From NCBI GenBank assembly GCA_025765615.1, contig JAIVFJ010000006.1, forward strand, positions 496,001 through 560,000: a DNA stretch of 64,000 nucleotides, given 5' to 3'. Made by a program: the position numbers and the translations under genes. This document shows, piece after piece, positions 1-9,954 of the stretch. The notes under the pieces were generated by a model. The model saw nothing but the letters and a program-made list of their open reading frames with translations, was not told the origin of the DNA and made no database searches. The first letter of the stretch is position 1. Each line of letters starts with the position of its first letter. The DNA comes from Zopfochytrium polystomum (Eukaryota > Chytridiomycota > Chytridiomycetes > Chytridiales > Chytridiaceae).

Positions 1-2
1 TT

Positions 3-981
3 GGCTACTGGACGTTTAGCGAGGACGCAAACGTCTTCCCAGAAACGTATGACCAGAATCGGGCTGGGATGCTGCACATCTACAATCACATAAGCGAGAC
101 TCTTGAACTCAAAATCAGTGGCATTACGTTTGTCTTTCAGGCACTTGAAGAACTCAGGAGGAAGATTGGACACATTGACGAAGCACAGGCGCGTGCAATG
201 ATTCGCAAGATTGCTGCCCTCAAGATTGAACTGGGGGGGAAGATTGCTGATTTTCAACCCATATTTGAGAAGCACTATAGAGACCTGGCCGAAGTCAGGA
301 GCCTTGCCCCCAGGGGTGTCTTAGGCAAAATCAACGAAATGCTAAAGTTTGAGTCAATGGTGGATCAACTGACAGAATGTTTAGAGGACGAAGAGTACTG
401 GCACATTCGGACTGAGAACTATCTATCTCAAGTGGACAACAACACCATCACAGACATGACTGCCCTCTTTGCCTTCCTCAAGACTATGGAAGCCCGTAAC
501 AAACCTAGAGGACCAACTGTCGCACCACTAGTGGAGCCAGTCAATGAGGCTGCACTACTTAGCAATTTCCACAACCGCTGAGAGCAAAGGCGCTCCCACC
601 AGGTTGAGCAACACCACCAAGGCAGAGAAATCCATGGTGGGCGCTGCCATGGTTGGGGTGGCTGCGCTGGGCGACAGGGTAGAGAACGGCATGCAGAACG
701 GCATTCTGAGCGACATGGACACTACACCTCCCGAACTCAGAGGCGAGCAGAAAATCGAGCTGCACATGGCGGCGCTACAGCTCAGGATCAGCGACAAGGA
801 GTTGGAAATCAGTGCTGTGTCACCATTGTGGGAAGCGGAACCACTTTGCAAAACACTGCATCATGAGGAAACGGGACGAGCCAGTCGCACTTATCGCCAC
901 AGGCAGCACCAGTGACGTGCCATCTATTGACGATAGCGAGACTGGCAGTAGCGACCCTGGGGAGTATTTGTCGGAGTTTTA
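3..981 (+). pseudogene. gag: copia Gag (partial, frameshifted)
   Basis: The frame is open from base 3 to a TGA at 579-581 and reads as a copia Gag core (helical UBN2-like region, about 190 residues). Past the stop the same frame becomes Arg/Gly/His-rich, as expected for Gag. The reading then moves to another frame, where a perfect CCHC zinc knuckle (C-x2-C-x4-H-x4-C) is encoded at 818-859, ending at a stop near 979-981. Gag therefore needs one stop and one frame change to be bypassed. The N-terminus lies outside the window. Confidence 0.8.
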
Positions 982-1086
982 GTTGGCTCGAGGCACCCAC
1001 CTCGGGCACGTCGAAAGCAGACCTCTAACTTCCAACCAGCACCTCATATCCCCAAACACCTTGCCCTTTCATCATCGTCGCCCACT

Positions 1087-1482
1087 ATGTTTATGTTCAA
1101 GGAATCACCCATCGTTGTCGACTCTGGCTGTGTCAAGACCATTCTCAAAGACGCTCACCTTTTCACATCCTACACCGAACGCACCTCGTCTGTTGGAACC
1201 ATTGACAAAGACTCCACCCCACTCAAAATCAAAGGCGTTGGACCAGCAGGAATCCCTCTTCCAAACAGTGTGGAGATTGTAATCAAGGAAGCCTGCTATG
1301 CTCCAAGCGCTCTTTACAGTCTCCTTGCCACGAACGACCTTCAAGAAGATGGGAAGTTTTTCTTTTCTAAGTTTAAAGGCCGCCCTGGTGTTATCTTGAA
1401 AACTAGTGAACTCCCCCATTGGCTGATGTGTCAAACGCTCAGGACTTCACTTCCTCGTCACCAAGAATTCAAAGCTTCATAG
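1087..1482 (+). pseudogene. copia aspartic protease domain
   Basis: An open stretch of 131 codons carries the copia protease signature VVDSGC, with the catalytic Asp near residue 12, followed by the beta-rich body ending in a YSLLATNDL-like segment typical of the protease/pre-integrase boundary. It is followed by a frame change before the integrase zinc-binding region. In an intact element this would be part of one Gag-Pol polyprotein, so it is treated as a piece of a broken pol. Confidence 0.8.
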
Positions 1483-1513
1483 ACTCAGTCACACAGCTGC
1501 AGCTACCATTGCA

Positions 1514-2671
1514 ATGGTTCATCAGGAGACCTTTCCATCACCTGAAGGCCCATCACCAGTCGCTATCAAGGCAGAACAACTTTGCATCACTGAGGTTGAG
1601 CAGCTGCATTGCGCACTGGGTCATGTCAGCTTCCAGCGCCTAGGCTACATGCTTCACCACCGAACGACAGCAGACCTTCCACCGCTCAACACCTCTCACG
1701 TCCCCAAGTGCGAGATCTGTGTTGCAGCCAAGATGCGCCAGAAGAATTTCACAGCCCGTCCTGATGAGCCAATTCCCTTCGCACACACCCTCAACGTTGA
1801 TGTCAATTCAATCCCCATCACCTCCTTTGACAGCTGCAACTACGCAGTCACTGTTGTTTGCAAGAGCACCCGCTATTCATGGAATGAGCCCATCCCCCGA
1901 AGAGCGACGCCTTACCATTCCTTATTAAGTTAATCCTTTTCCTTGAGAAAACTGAGGGACGAAAAATCCAGATCATCCGCCTGGATTGAGGAAAAGAAAA
2001 ACTTCAACCAGACGTTCAAGTCCTTCTGCGATTTGCGTGGCATTCAGCTCAAACCTTTGCCATCGCAAACGCCACATCCAGATTGTGACAGATATGACTC
2101 GCTCTCTTCTCCTTGGTGCTCCCAATGTTCCCCTCACCTTTTGGAGCTATGCGTATAGACAAGCCTCTCAGATCAAGAACTGCCTCCAAATGTACAGCGA
2201 GGCATCTTCTCACCACACAAGGGCCGGCACCACATACCTCCACAAGTTAGCCACTTTCGAACTTTTGGTTCCAAGTGCTTCTACTGGGTCAGCCCAACTC
2301 TTCGCAAGAAACTTGACCCCAAGGGCCGTCCAGCTGTCTACCTCGGCTCTGTTTCACAATCAGTTTTGGTGTTGTGGGAGCTCCAAGAGCAGCGCATCAT
2401 CTACCAGCGCTACCACGACATCGTCTTCTTTGAAGACAAGTTCCCTCCTTTTACTGGGGTTCACGCTGTGAGGAGGGGGATTGAGAGCATCAGCGTTAAC
2501 CTCCCACCACTTTCAGACCTCAGTCACCCAGCATGTGAAAAGGCAGTCCAATCAGTCATTCATGCAGAGCAGATTCTCCAGCAGGCACTGCAGCAAAAAG
2601 TGCAGAAGCAGCAGCAGAAGGTGGGGCACGGCAAAGCACAGACAGTGCCAACACCGAAGAAGCGGGGGTGA
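1514..2671 (+). pseudogene. copia integrase (frameshifted)
   Basis: The first part (to about 1933) carries the GAG-pre-integrase HHCC zinc finger (His-x4-His, then CEIC) and the start of the rve core with a first Asp in LNVDVNS. It is interrupted near 1930, and further integrase pieces appear in other frames at 1943-2471. The last part (2366-2671) reads RIIYQRYHDIVFFEDKFP, the usual copia segment just after the integrase core, and stops at a TGA (2669-2671). The frame is open again afterwards and leads into a Lys/Arg/Pro-rich linker. The DDE triad cannot be read in one frame, so integrase is inactive. Confidence 0.78.
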
Positions 2672-2734
2672 CCACCAAAGTCGTCACTAGCTCCACAACA
2701 ACCACCACCACAAACTGCATCACCAGAAACAGTA

Positions 2735-5073
2735 GTGGCCCCCAGCATTGACCCTGACCTACCACCACCAAAGAAGAAACGTGGACGACCAAGAAAGAAC
2801 CCAACCAACAACCAACTGGTGAGTAACCCTGAGATTCACCATACTAACAAACAATTCTCTATACCCTTTACCTCTTCAAAACACATCAAAACAATTAACA
2901 CAACCTCATCCCACCAAAACCATCACACATGCAGGGAGCCATAGCACAGGGCACCACTGGTGTGGTTGGGGACCGTCCTTCCAGCGGCGCTAGGGGCGGT
3001 GGGCCCAGTGGCTTTGTAGACGTGGCATCTCAGTCCAGCGCAGAGGTTCCGGTGGCCGTGGATGGTGAGAGCCCCGTGGGGTGGGGCTCTGCGCCCATGC
3101 AAGCCTGGGACACTCACATTGCTAGGGGTGGAGGGCCCAGTGATGCGGCGGAACCAGCCATGCCAAGTGACCCACCTGCTGCTGAGAGTGCTCCTGACGT
3201 GCCAGATGCGTTATTTGTGTGCGGACCATATGAGGACTCTGACGACAACGACGATGAATCTGTGTACATGTCAGACTCAGACGACGAAGACAGACCACTC
3301 TTCGCTTTCAATGTCAACTCCAACACAGTTCGAGTGTCACCTGACACATACAAGGATCCGCTGACGCACGAGGAGGCCATGGCTTCACCCTTTGCCAAAG
3401 AGTGGAGAGAGGCTGAAGAGTACGAACTGAGCATGCTCCGCAGCATGGGCGTATTCATCGAAGCCACAGCTCCACCCAACACAAACATTGTGAGTTGCAA
3501 GTGGGTATACAAGCTGAAGTTCAAACCCGACGGCACCATCGAACGATTTCGTGCGAGACTTGTTGCTCGTGGTTTCACGCAGCAGCCCGGCGTTGACTTC
3601 ACTCTGACATACTCGCCGGTAATTCGAGGTAACACTCTCCGATGGATGATTGCCCTCAGCACCCTGTATGGCTGGGACATGGAGATGATTGACATCTCCT
3701 CAGCCTACCTGTACGGAATACTCGATGTCACCATCTTCATGGCGCCGCCATCTGGTGTACCAATCCTCCCTGGAATGGTTTGGTTACTCTGGAAGGGATT
3801 GTACGGGCTGAAGCAATCAGGTTGGACTTGGTACCTGCGCCTTGCAGCACACCTACGGCCAAAGGGATTCCAGCAGAGTCAGGCGGACCCATGCTTGTTC
3901 TGGCGGCAGAACCAGCATGGAATTTGCTTCATCCTCACCCATGTTGATGACCTCCCCTTGTTCGGTCACACTGCTGCTATCAAGGATGCGATTGCTGACC
4001 TCAAGGGGGAGTTCAAGCTTTGGGAGCTTGGGAAGCTCACCTACGTTCTCTCAATGGAAGTTATCTGTGATTCAAACTTCACAATCATTCACCAAGCTAA
4101 CTTCATCCGAAACTTCCTATCTCGCTTTGAGGCTGAACACGGCGCTGTGAGGCCTCGAGGCGCACCACTTAAGACTACCTCCAAGCTCACCCCTCGCGTG
4201 CCAGAATACACCAACCCTGACGAAGAGTGTGTCAACAGCACTGAGTATCTCTGTGTGATTGGCAGCCTCAACTACGCAGCGACATCAACCAGACCAGACC
4301 TTCCACTCAGTGTCAGTCTACTTGGCTCCTTTGCCCAGGATCCATGCAGACGGAATTGGCGTGAGCTGTTGGATGTTGTTGGGTATGTCAAGGCCACTGC
4401 CACAGTTGGACTTCCCTACAGTGCAGACAACAACCCTCAACCTGTCAGATACGCGGATGCATCATTCAACTCCCGCCATGACTCTCGCTCGCAGATAGCA
4501 TACCTCGTGCTGCTAGCAGGGGGAGCAATTGGGTGGAAGTCGACGCGTTCGTCAACAATCCCCACATCATCAACAGCAGCAGAGTATATTGCCCTCAGTG
4601 AACTTGGTCGGGAGCTTGAGGCTATCAACAACCTTCACCTCTCAGTCAAGATGCCCCTCAAGCTACCACTGACTGCTTATGAGGACAACACACCAACAAT
4701 CCACATGACAGTGAACAATCTTCGTAGAGACCGCTCCAAGCACATTCGACTTCGCTACCACCACATCCGGTCGCTTGTTGAGGAAGGTCTCGTGCAGGTT
4801 GATCACGTCCCCTCCTTTGATCAGCTTGCTGATCTCCTCACCAAGCCACATGGACACGACATGGTTTTCGAAGGCCAAATACTACTTGGACTTGTTGACT
4901 CAAGCAAGGGACCAGCCGAACATAACAAGTTGATTGAGCATGTACAAACAATTAGGACAAAACACCACGAAGATCACTTCCTTCAGAAACAGACCAAGGA
5001 CAAGGAGAAGAATGCAGCGCATGGCGCCGCAAGGAGGGCGCGCATGGCGCGCAAGGGTAAAGTAGTGGGTTAG
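2735..5073 (+). CDS. copia reverse transcriptase-RNase H
   Basis: The intact block is 2929-5073 (714 codons). It contains the RVT_2 domain: the CKWVYKLKFKPDGTIERFRA start, the MIDISSAYLYG aspartate motif, YGLKQSGWTWY, and the active-site box as HVDD instead of the usual YVDD. A Ty1-type RNase H follows (YADASF, SSTAAEYIALSELGRE, YEDN, RSKHIRLRYHHIR, ADLLTKP). Upstream, 2735-2818 encodes an AT-hook-like KKKRGRPRKN linker in the integrase frame, joined in phase to RT by a putative intron (gtgagt at 2819, tactaac, acatgcag ending 2934). Without splicing, RT would start at ATG 2929. The HVDD change may lower activity. Confidence 0.85.
2819..2934 (+). other. putative spliceosomal intron inside copia pol
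   Basis: 116 bp with donor gtgagt, a perfect tactaac branch site near 2850 and acceptor atgcag. Removing it joins the frame ending in NNQL (phase 0) to the RT frame at GAIAQG (phase 0). The splice signals are at least as good as those of the host genes in this window. Splicing itself is inferred. Confidence 0.5.
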
Positions 5074-5321
5074 GCCCCAGGGTGGGGCACTGGTTAGATT
5101 TTCCTTCTTTCATTTTGCCGTTTTGGGCACCCTTTTGTTATCCCTACCTTTTTGCAGTACTCTCCTCAGCAGTGCCTTCCTGATACGTTTCCTTTCCTTA
5201 CCCTGCTACAGTTTTCCCAGATCAGTCAATTGGTTTGGGTTTTTCACCCAGGCAGTGGCATTTTAAATTCTCTCACTCAGTTTCTTTCTTTGAAGTAATT
5301 TTGCATTTAAAGGCGCTCGCG

Positions 5322-5660
5322 CAAGGGGGAGTGTTGGAATATGCCCTCGCAAGAGAAAAATGGAAGAATCAACAAAAAAAAACCTGACTTGTCACGCCCT
5401 TTCCCGAGCCGCGTCGCCCTCTCGCCTGCTCCTGCGATCACTCTCGAGGCCAAATCTCAACACCGGTCCAATTGGATCGTGGGTGGCAGTGGGTGGTGAA
5501 GAAAATATTTTTGATATTGTCGAATTTGACAAGGAACCAGCAAGTGGCAACCAGCAATCCGCAGGTTTTTTTTTGCCGGTCGTTGTCGGTCCCCCGCAAT
5601 TAGTGGAGACGGACCAGCAAGGACTGGCGCAGGTCCTTTCTGAAAAAATTCAATGGGAAG
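5322..5660 (+). repeat. polypurine tract and 3' LTR start of copia element 1
   Basis: A purine run (caaggggga) directly precedes tgttggaata at 5332, the normal order of polypurine tract and LTR start. The LTR cannot be measured because its 5' partner is outside the window and the sequence to the right is taken over by a second copia element from about 5670. The end given is approximate. Confidence 0.6.
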
Positions 5661-5669
5661 GATTGTCTA

Positions 5670-5877
5670 TGGGTCGTGCTGCTGTGGAGATGGAGGTTGT
5701 GCACTACGTGTTGGTGGTGGGAGGTTGATCTTGGCTTCTGTCAGTCTTGTGTTTGTCTTTATACAAAACTGTTACAAGGACCATCACTTGCAACATGCTG
5801 CAAGTCATCCTTGCAGAGCAGTATCAGTATCAAAGCTCCTGTACACACTACTTACACCAAAAGACCCAAAACTAACA
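5670..5877 (-). repeat. 3' LTR of the minus-strand copia element
   Basis: The sequence from about 5725 to 5845 is nearly identical to 7397-7510 and weaker similarity continues left to about 5670. The minus-strand LTR start tgttag is at 5877, next to a purine tract. The left edge is uncertain. Confidence 0.65.
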
Positions 5878-6027
5878 CTCCCCCCTAAGCTGTGGGCAGG
5901 AGCAAAGGCCAGCATGGAGGAAAACCTTAAGCCATAGTCAACTTAAGGAAACCGTACACCAGAGAAAGAAGAATCACAAACACGTATCACTGGCCATCAG
6001 ATGGCAGAACAGAAAGGACAGACTGCA

Positions 6028-7330
6028 CTAACAAGAAGTGGATGAGGTCACATATTGAACTTCAGAGGTAAAAGAAAATGAGTCAAGGTAATGAAAAGGA
6101 ACAAAGAAGAAAACAACTTCACAGATAAGAAAAAATGAATCAGAGTAAAGAGAAGAACAAAGGCCAATGCGACTTAAATGGTATTCACTGAGAGCAGCTG
6201 AGAGAGATTTCGTCATATAGTCTGCAGGCTGTTCTCCTCCAGCAATCCATTCAAGCCATACTACTTTTTGTTCCACGAGTTCTTGAATATAATGATACTT
6301 TACCATGATATGCTTTGACCGATTGGTATAAAGATCATTTGAACTGAGGTTGATCACACCGCTGTTGTCAGTGTAGATGACAAGAGGAGTTGGAGACGGA
6401 AGTTGAAGTGCTGAGTAGAGTTTGGATAGTGCCTTAAGTTCTTGTCCCAGTTCAGACACAGCTACATATTCAGCTTCCTGTGGTGACAGCATGCCAGTGC
6501 TGCTCCAAACAGATGTCCAACTAATAGCTGTTCCTCCAAATAGAACATAGAAGCCAAGCCTTGAGATATTCAAGAACCCAAATCAGGATGTTCATGTGTT
6601 GCTCGCTGGGATCCTTGCTGAAGGCACCAAGGTATGAAACTGCTGGGGCAAGGTCTGCTCGAGTGTGTGTTGCAAGGTAGTTGATGCTGCCAAGGATTGC
6701 CTGGTACAGTCTCTGGTCTGCAGCTGCTTTGTCGATCCCACATGGCTGAAGATTGAGAACTACTGGGAAGGGCAGTTACTGAAGTGCGGTTGTTGATAGT
6801 GTTGGCATGGCGTTGAAGTAACTCCTTGATATAGGCTTTCTGGTGCAAGAAGATTCTGTTGTGGCGGTGTTCCAGTTGCATATTGAGGATAATTTTGATT
6901 GTTCCTCTATTGTGGAGCTTGTAACAAGATTTTAGCAGTGTGATGGCAGAGGTGATCTCCCCAGAACCCCCAAAGAAACAAATATCATCAACATAGATGG
7001 CAATGAAAATGACTTTTCCATCCACTTGACAGAAGAGGATACAGGGGTCTCCTGTGCTTTGCTGATATCCATTCGACTTCAGGTGGCCAATCAGTTCTTG
7101 ATACCAACACCACCCAGCTTGCTTGATACCATTAAAAGCTCTCTTCAGTAGCCAGACTTTGCCATCGCTGCAGTAGCTGTCTGGCTGCTCCATGTAAATG
7201 GGCACATCAAGCATGCTGTTTAGGTACACGTTGCTGATGTCAACAATGGCAGTGTGCAAGTTGTTTGCAGCTGCCATGGCAATGAGCCAACGAAGACTAT
7301 TGATTCGTGAAAGAATTCGCTGTGTTGGCT
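6028..7330 (-). pseudogene. copia RT-RNase H remnant
   Basis: On the minus strand 7277-6570 encodes an RVT_2 fragment (AIVDISNVYLNSMLD, GIKQAGWCWYQEL, and an intact YVDD box in IYVDDICFFGG). Another frame, 6573-6028, encodes the Ty1-type RNase H end (SPQEAEYVAVSELGQEL, YTDNSGVINL, NRSKHIMVKYHYIQELVEQ, ADYMTKSL). The RT part runs into a frame change near 6780-6570 and lacks its N-terminal third. It differs clearly from the + strand copia element, so it is a separate family. Confidence 0.85.
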
Positions 7331-7339
7331 GATTGATGG

Positions 7340-7515
7340 ATTGGGCTGCTGTGGTGATGGGTGGAGTACACTACTGAAGGTGGTGGTGATGGGAGGTTGA
7401 TCTTGGCTTCTGTCAGTCTTGTGTTTGTCTTTACACAAAACTGTTACAAGGACCATCACTTGCAAAATGCTGCAAGTCATCCTTGCAGAGCAGTATCAGG
7501 TCAAAGCTCCTGCAC
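7340..7515 (-). repeat. 5' LTR of the minus-strand copia element (partial)
   Basis: Direct repeat of 5670-5877. The match stops shortly after the shared caaagctcctg, so the outer end of this LTR is lost or diverged. Confidence 0.65.
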
Positions 7516-8798
7516 ATGGATTTGAAGGGACTCTGTATTGGTGCCAAAGGACAGAAATCAGATTGAAGAAAAAAGGAAAAAGCGAAATGGCCCAAAAACA
7601 GAGAGAGAGAAAATTGACAAGTCAACCCCCCCTGACTTGGAGCATCCACCACAAATGCTCTAAGTCCCCCTAACCTATGCGTGTATGTACAAGTGCCGAA
7701 AATAAATAATAAATTAGGCAGGCTTGGGGTACAGCTTGTCAGGCACCCCATCCCTAGGCAGTCAGGCAGTCTCCGTTAGTCACCAAAAAAGAAAATATGT
7801 TGAGAAAACCCTGGCGCAATGGAAACTGTTAAGACAAAAGAAGTAAAAGCAGGCCCAATAATAAAGACAGGTTAGCTGCAAATACACTTTGATAACGCCT
7901 TGGAAACTAAAGAACTGGGAGCAATAATAGGGGTCCCGATCCTTGTGGTTTTATGACAGGTACACTTGTTTTTGCGAATAAAATCCCTTGACTTTATCAC
8001 TGAGACCTTGGTGTTGTCTCACACTTTCCGTTGATTGTAATGATGGACGGCATAAGAGCAGCATCCTTCATCCATGCAGTCACATGAACGAGGCATACCC
8101 ATTTCAGTAGCAGTGTTGTTGCATCCCATGGAATGCACAAGCTGCGCAGTGCGCAGTTTGAAGGTGAGATCAAATTGGCTTCTCTGTGTGACAGGCATGC
8201 AATTGTGGCGAGAGCAGGAGGATGTGATTCTGCCCATATACTGAACAACAGTGACTACTATGGTCTTGCAAAATTATGGGGGAGGAAGAACGGGGAAGGG
8301 AAGGAAACCTCACCCCAGCTTGGCATACACACTGGCCTGGGGAAATCATACCTCAACTAGCTTGGTCTGGCAGCACTGGCCTGTGGATGTCAGGCAGAAC
8401 TGACTGGTTAGCAGCAAGAGGCACAAGACAGACCCGAACCTATTGTGACTGTCAGTCATCGTGAGAGCCCATGGGAGAGCAAGCCACTGCCAATGCAGAC
8501 CTGGGCGCTGGATTGCGCTGATGACAAATACTCCAAGTATTTAGTGGAAAAGAAACCTGGTGTTAACAGTTTTCCTCCTCCTCTGCTCAAGCAGATAATA
8601 AAGGAGAGGTTTTTACCCTGTGCCGTCACGCTTGCCTAGCAACTATTACAGCGTGCATATCATCATTATGTATCAATTATTCATAACAGAGTTTTCTTCT
8701 TTCTCTCCAAGTTGGGGAGAAGGACCACCCACAAACACACATCTCCACTTCATTCACTCCTTCCACTCACTCCTTCCACTCACTCACTCAGAGTATAC
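7516..8798. other. no gene seen; AT-richer retroelement-flanking DNA
   Basis: Only short chance frames are present, none with recognisable motifs. A short cactcactcc tandem run lies at about 8755-8790. The stretch may contain more LTR debris, but I cannot define ends. Confidence 0.5.
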
Positions 8799-9080
8799 TG
8801 TTAAAGGGGAGAAACACCAAGGAGGAAAGAAAAGGATTGGTTGCTACCAAGGTAGGATTTATTGAGAGAGAGTAGATAGATTATGAAGAACACGAGAGAA
8901 AAGAGAGGGAGTATTTATAGGAAAGGGGGGGAAAGAAAGAAGAAGAGAAAGAAAGAAAAGAGAAAAAGGGAACAAACATAACAAAAGGAGAATATGAAAG
9001 AAAGAACATTTGGACGGATGAATCACTCTTTCAGCCAAACCCCCCTCCACCCAGTGTCTCTCCTGCCTCCAAATTTGAGC
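8799..9080 (-). repeat. possible LTR remnant
   Basis: Read on the minus strand this stretch has the layout of an LTR: a pyrimidine-rich upstream part, a cctataaatac TATA-like box near 8915, an aataaa signal near 8860 and an end in ctttaaca at about 8799. No partner copy or target duplication is visible, and the gypsy solo LTR begins only a few bases to its right. This is a weak structural call. Confidence 0.35.
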
Positions 9081-9085
9081 CACAT

Positions 9086-9399
9086 TGTTATGAATCACCC
9101 TCTGGAAACCTCTGGAAGCTTCTAGAACATTCCTTCATGGAACCTTGTGGAACCTTCTGGAACCTTCTTTGCTTTCCTGACTTGTCTTGTTGTCATTGGT
9201 ATCATTGGTATCACTGTATTACTAATTGCTCTTTCTGGAACTTTCTTTGAGTCTTGACAAGGAAGACTCTCAATGAGGTATAAAAGGGGGATGGGGGACC
9301 TGTCCCATCCCTCAAGTGAATTATTGTTTCCAATACAATCATCACTCCTCTCAGTTCCTTCTCTGCCTTGCCTTGCCTCGTCCTGCCATGTTCCTGCCA
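9086..9399 (+). repeat. solo LTR of the Ty3/gypsy element
   Basis: It starts tgttatgaatcaccctctgg and shares nearly its whole length with the LTRs at 47592 and 51061, including a TATA box (gtataaaaggggg, about 9280) and the tail ttgtttccaatacaatcatc. It ends in ttcctgcca. The 5-bp duplication cacat flanks it exactly (9081-9085 and 9400-9404), which shows insertion followed by LTR-LTR recombination. It carries heat-shock-element-like units at 9115-9132 and 9140-9167. Confidence 0.92.
9115..9167 (+). promoter_or_regulatory. heat-shock-element-like units in solo LTR
   Basis: 4 half-sites at 9115-9132 and 6 at 9140-9167, one of the latter (TTg) imperfect. Same layout as the full element. Confidence 0.6.
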
Positions 9400-9404
9400 C
9401 ACAT

Positions 9405-9954
9405 CAGCGCAGGGACAGTGGATTGAAAGGTGGGACAATGAGAGAAAATGAGAGAAAAAGGAAAATGAGTAAAATAAGGGGTGTGCCCCTTGTGCTTAGG
9501 CCCATTTGCAACACCCCTGGAGCAAGCAGGACCTTCCATTGCAGTGAATGCAAGGTCGCTCTATATCGCAATGGCAGTGCTGCTTGGAACATCTTTGTGA
9601 ACTCCGTCAGCAAGATTCTTCATTCTGAAGAATTTTGCAAACAAGCAGGGAGTGGATCCTGTCCAAAAAAAAAAAAAAAAAAACTGGTAGGCACTTGAGT
9701 GTATTTCATTGAGCTTCAAAAGTTGCTTTCTAACTTTGTCTCTGTGTGATGATGATTGATCTATAGTTTAATCTCATCCGAGATTTGCTTTGAGCTGGCT
9801 AAATGCGCTTGGAAGTGCTGCATCTTTGATTTTTCGTTCTCAAAGAGTTTCGTGACTTTTTTTCTCTTTGATTATTTTTTTTATTATTTTTTATTTTTGC
9901 TTCACTGTTTTCTGGTCGTTTCGTTCTCCCTCGCCCTCGTCACTCGCCGTGAAA
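9405..9954. other. intergenic, no gene seen
   Basis: A run of 17-18 A lies at about 9665-9682 and T-rich sequence precedes the next gene's start codon. An upstream ATG at 9868 is in frame with the next gene, but the peptide it would add is a Phe/Ile-rich translation of T-runs. Confidence 0.5.

Larger units (their letters stand above)
1..5331 (+). mobile_element. Ty1/copia LTR retrotransposon, 5'-truncated by window
   Basis: The order gag, protease, integrase, RT, RNase H is that of Ty1/copia elements. The element enters from the left edge, so its 5' LTR lies outside. Its right internal end is marked by a purine-rich tract at 5322-5331 followed by tgttgg at 5332, the usual start of a 3' LTR. 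Gag to integrase are broken by stops and frame changes, while RT-RNase H is one open frame of 714 codons. A possible intron (2819-2934) links the integrase tail to RT. The copy is probably immobile, because integrase is broken. Confidence 0.93.
5670..7515 (-). mobile_element. internally deleted copia element with direct terminal repeats
   Basis: Two direct repeats (about 5670-5877 and 7340-7515) flank RT-RNase H coding sequence on the minus strand. The left copy ends in ctaaca followed by ctccccccta, which on the minus strand is a polypurine tract followed by tgttag, so it is the 3' LTR of this element. The right repeat is the matching 5' LTR, diverging after about 7515. It is followed almost at once by RT sequence, so gag, protease and integrase are gone. 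Confidence 0.75.
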
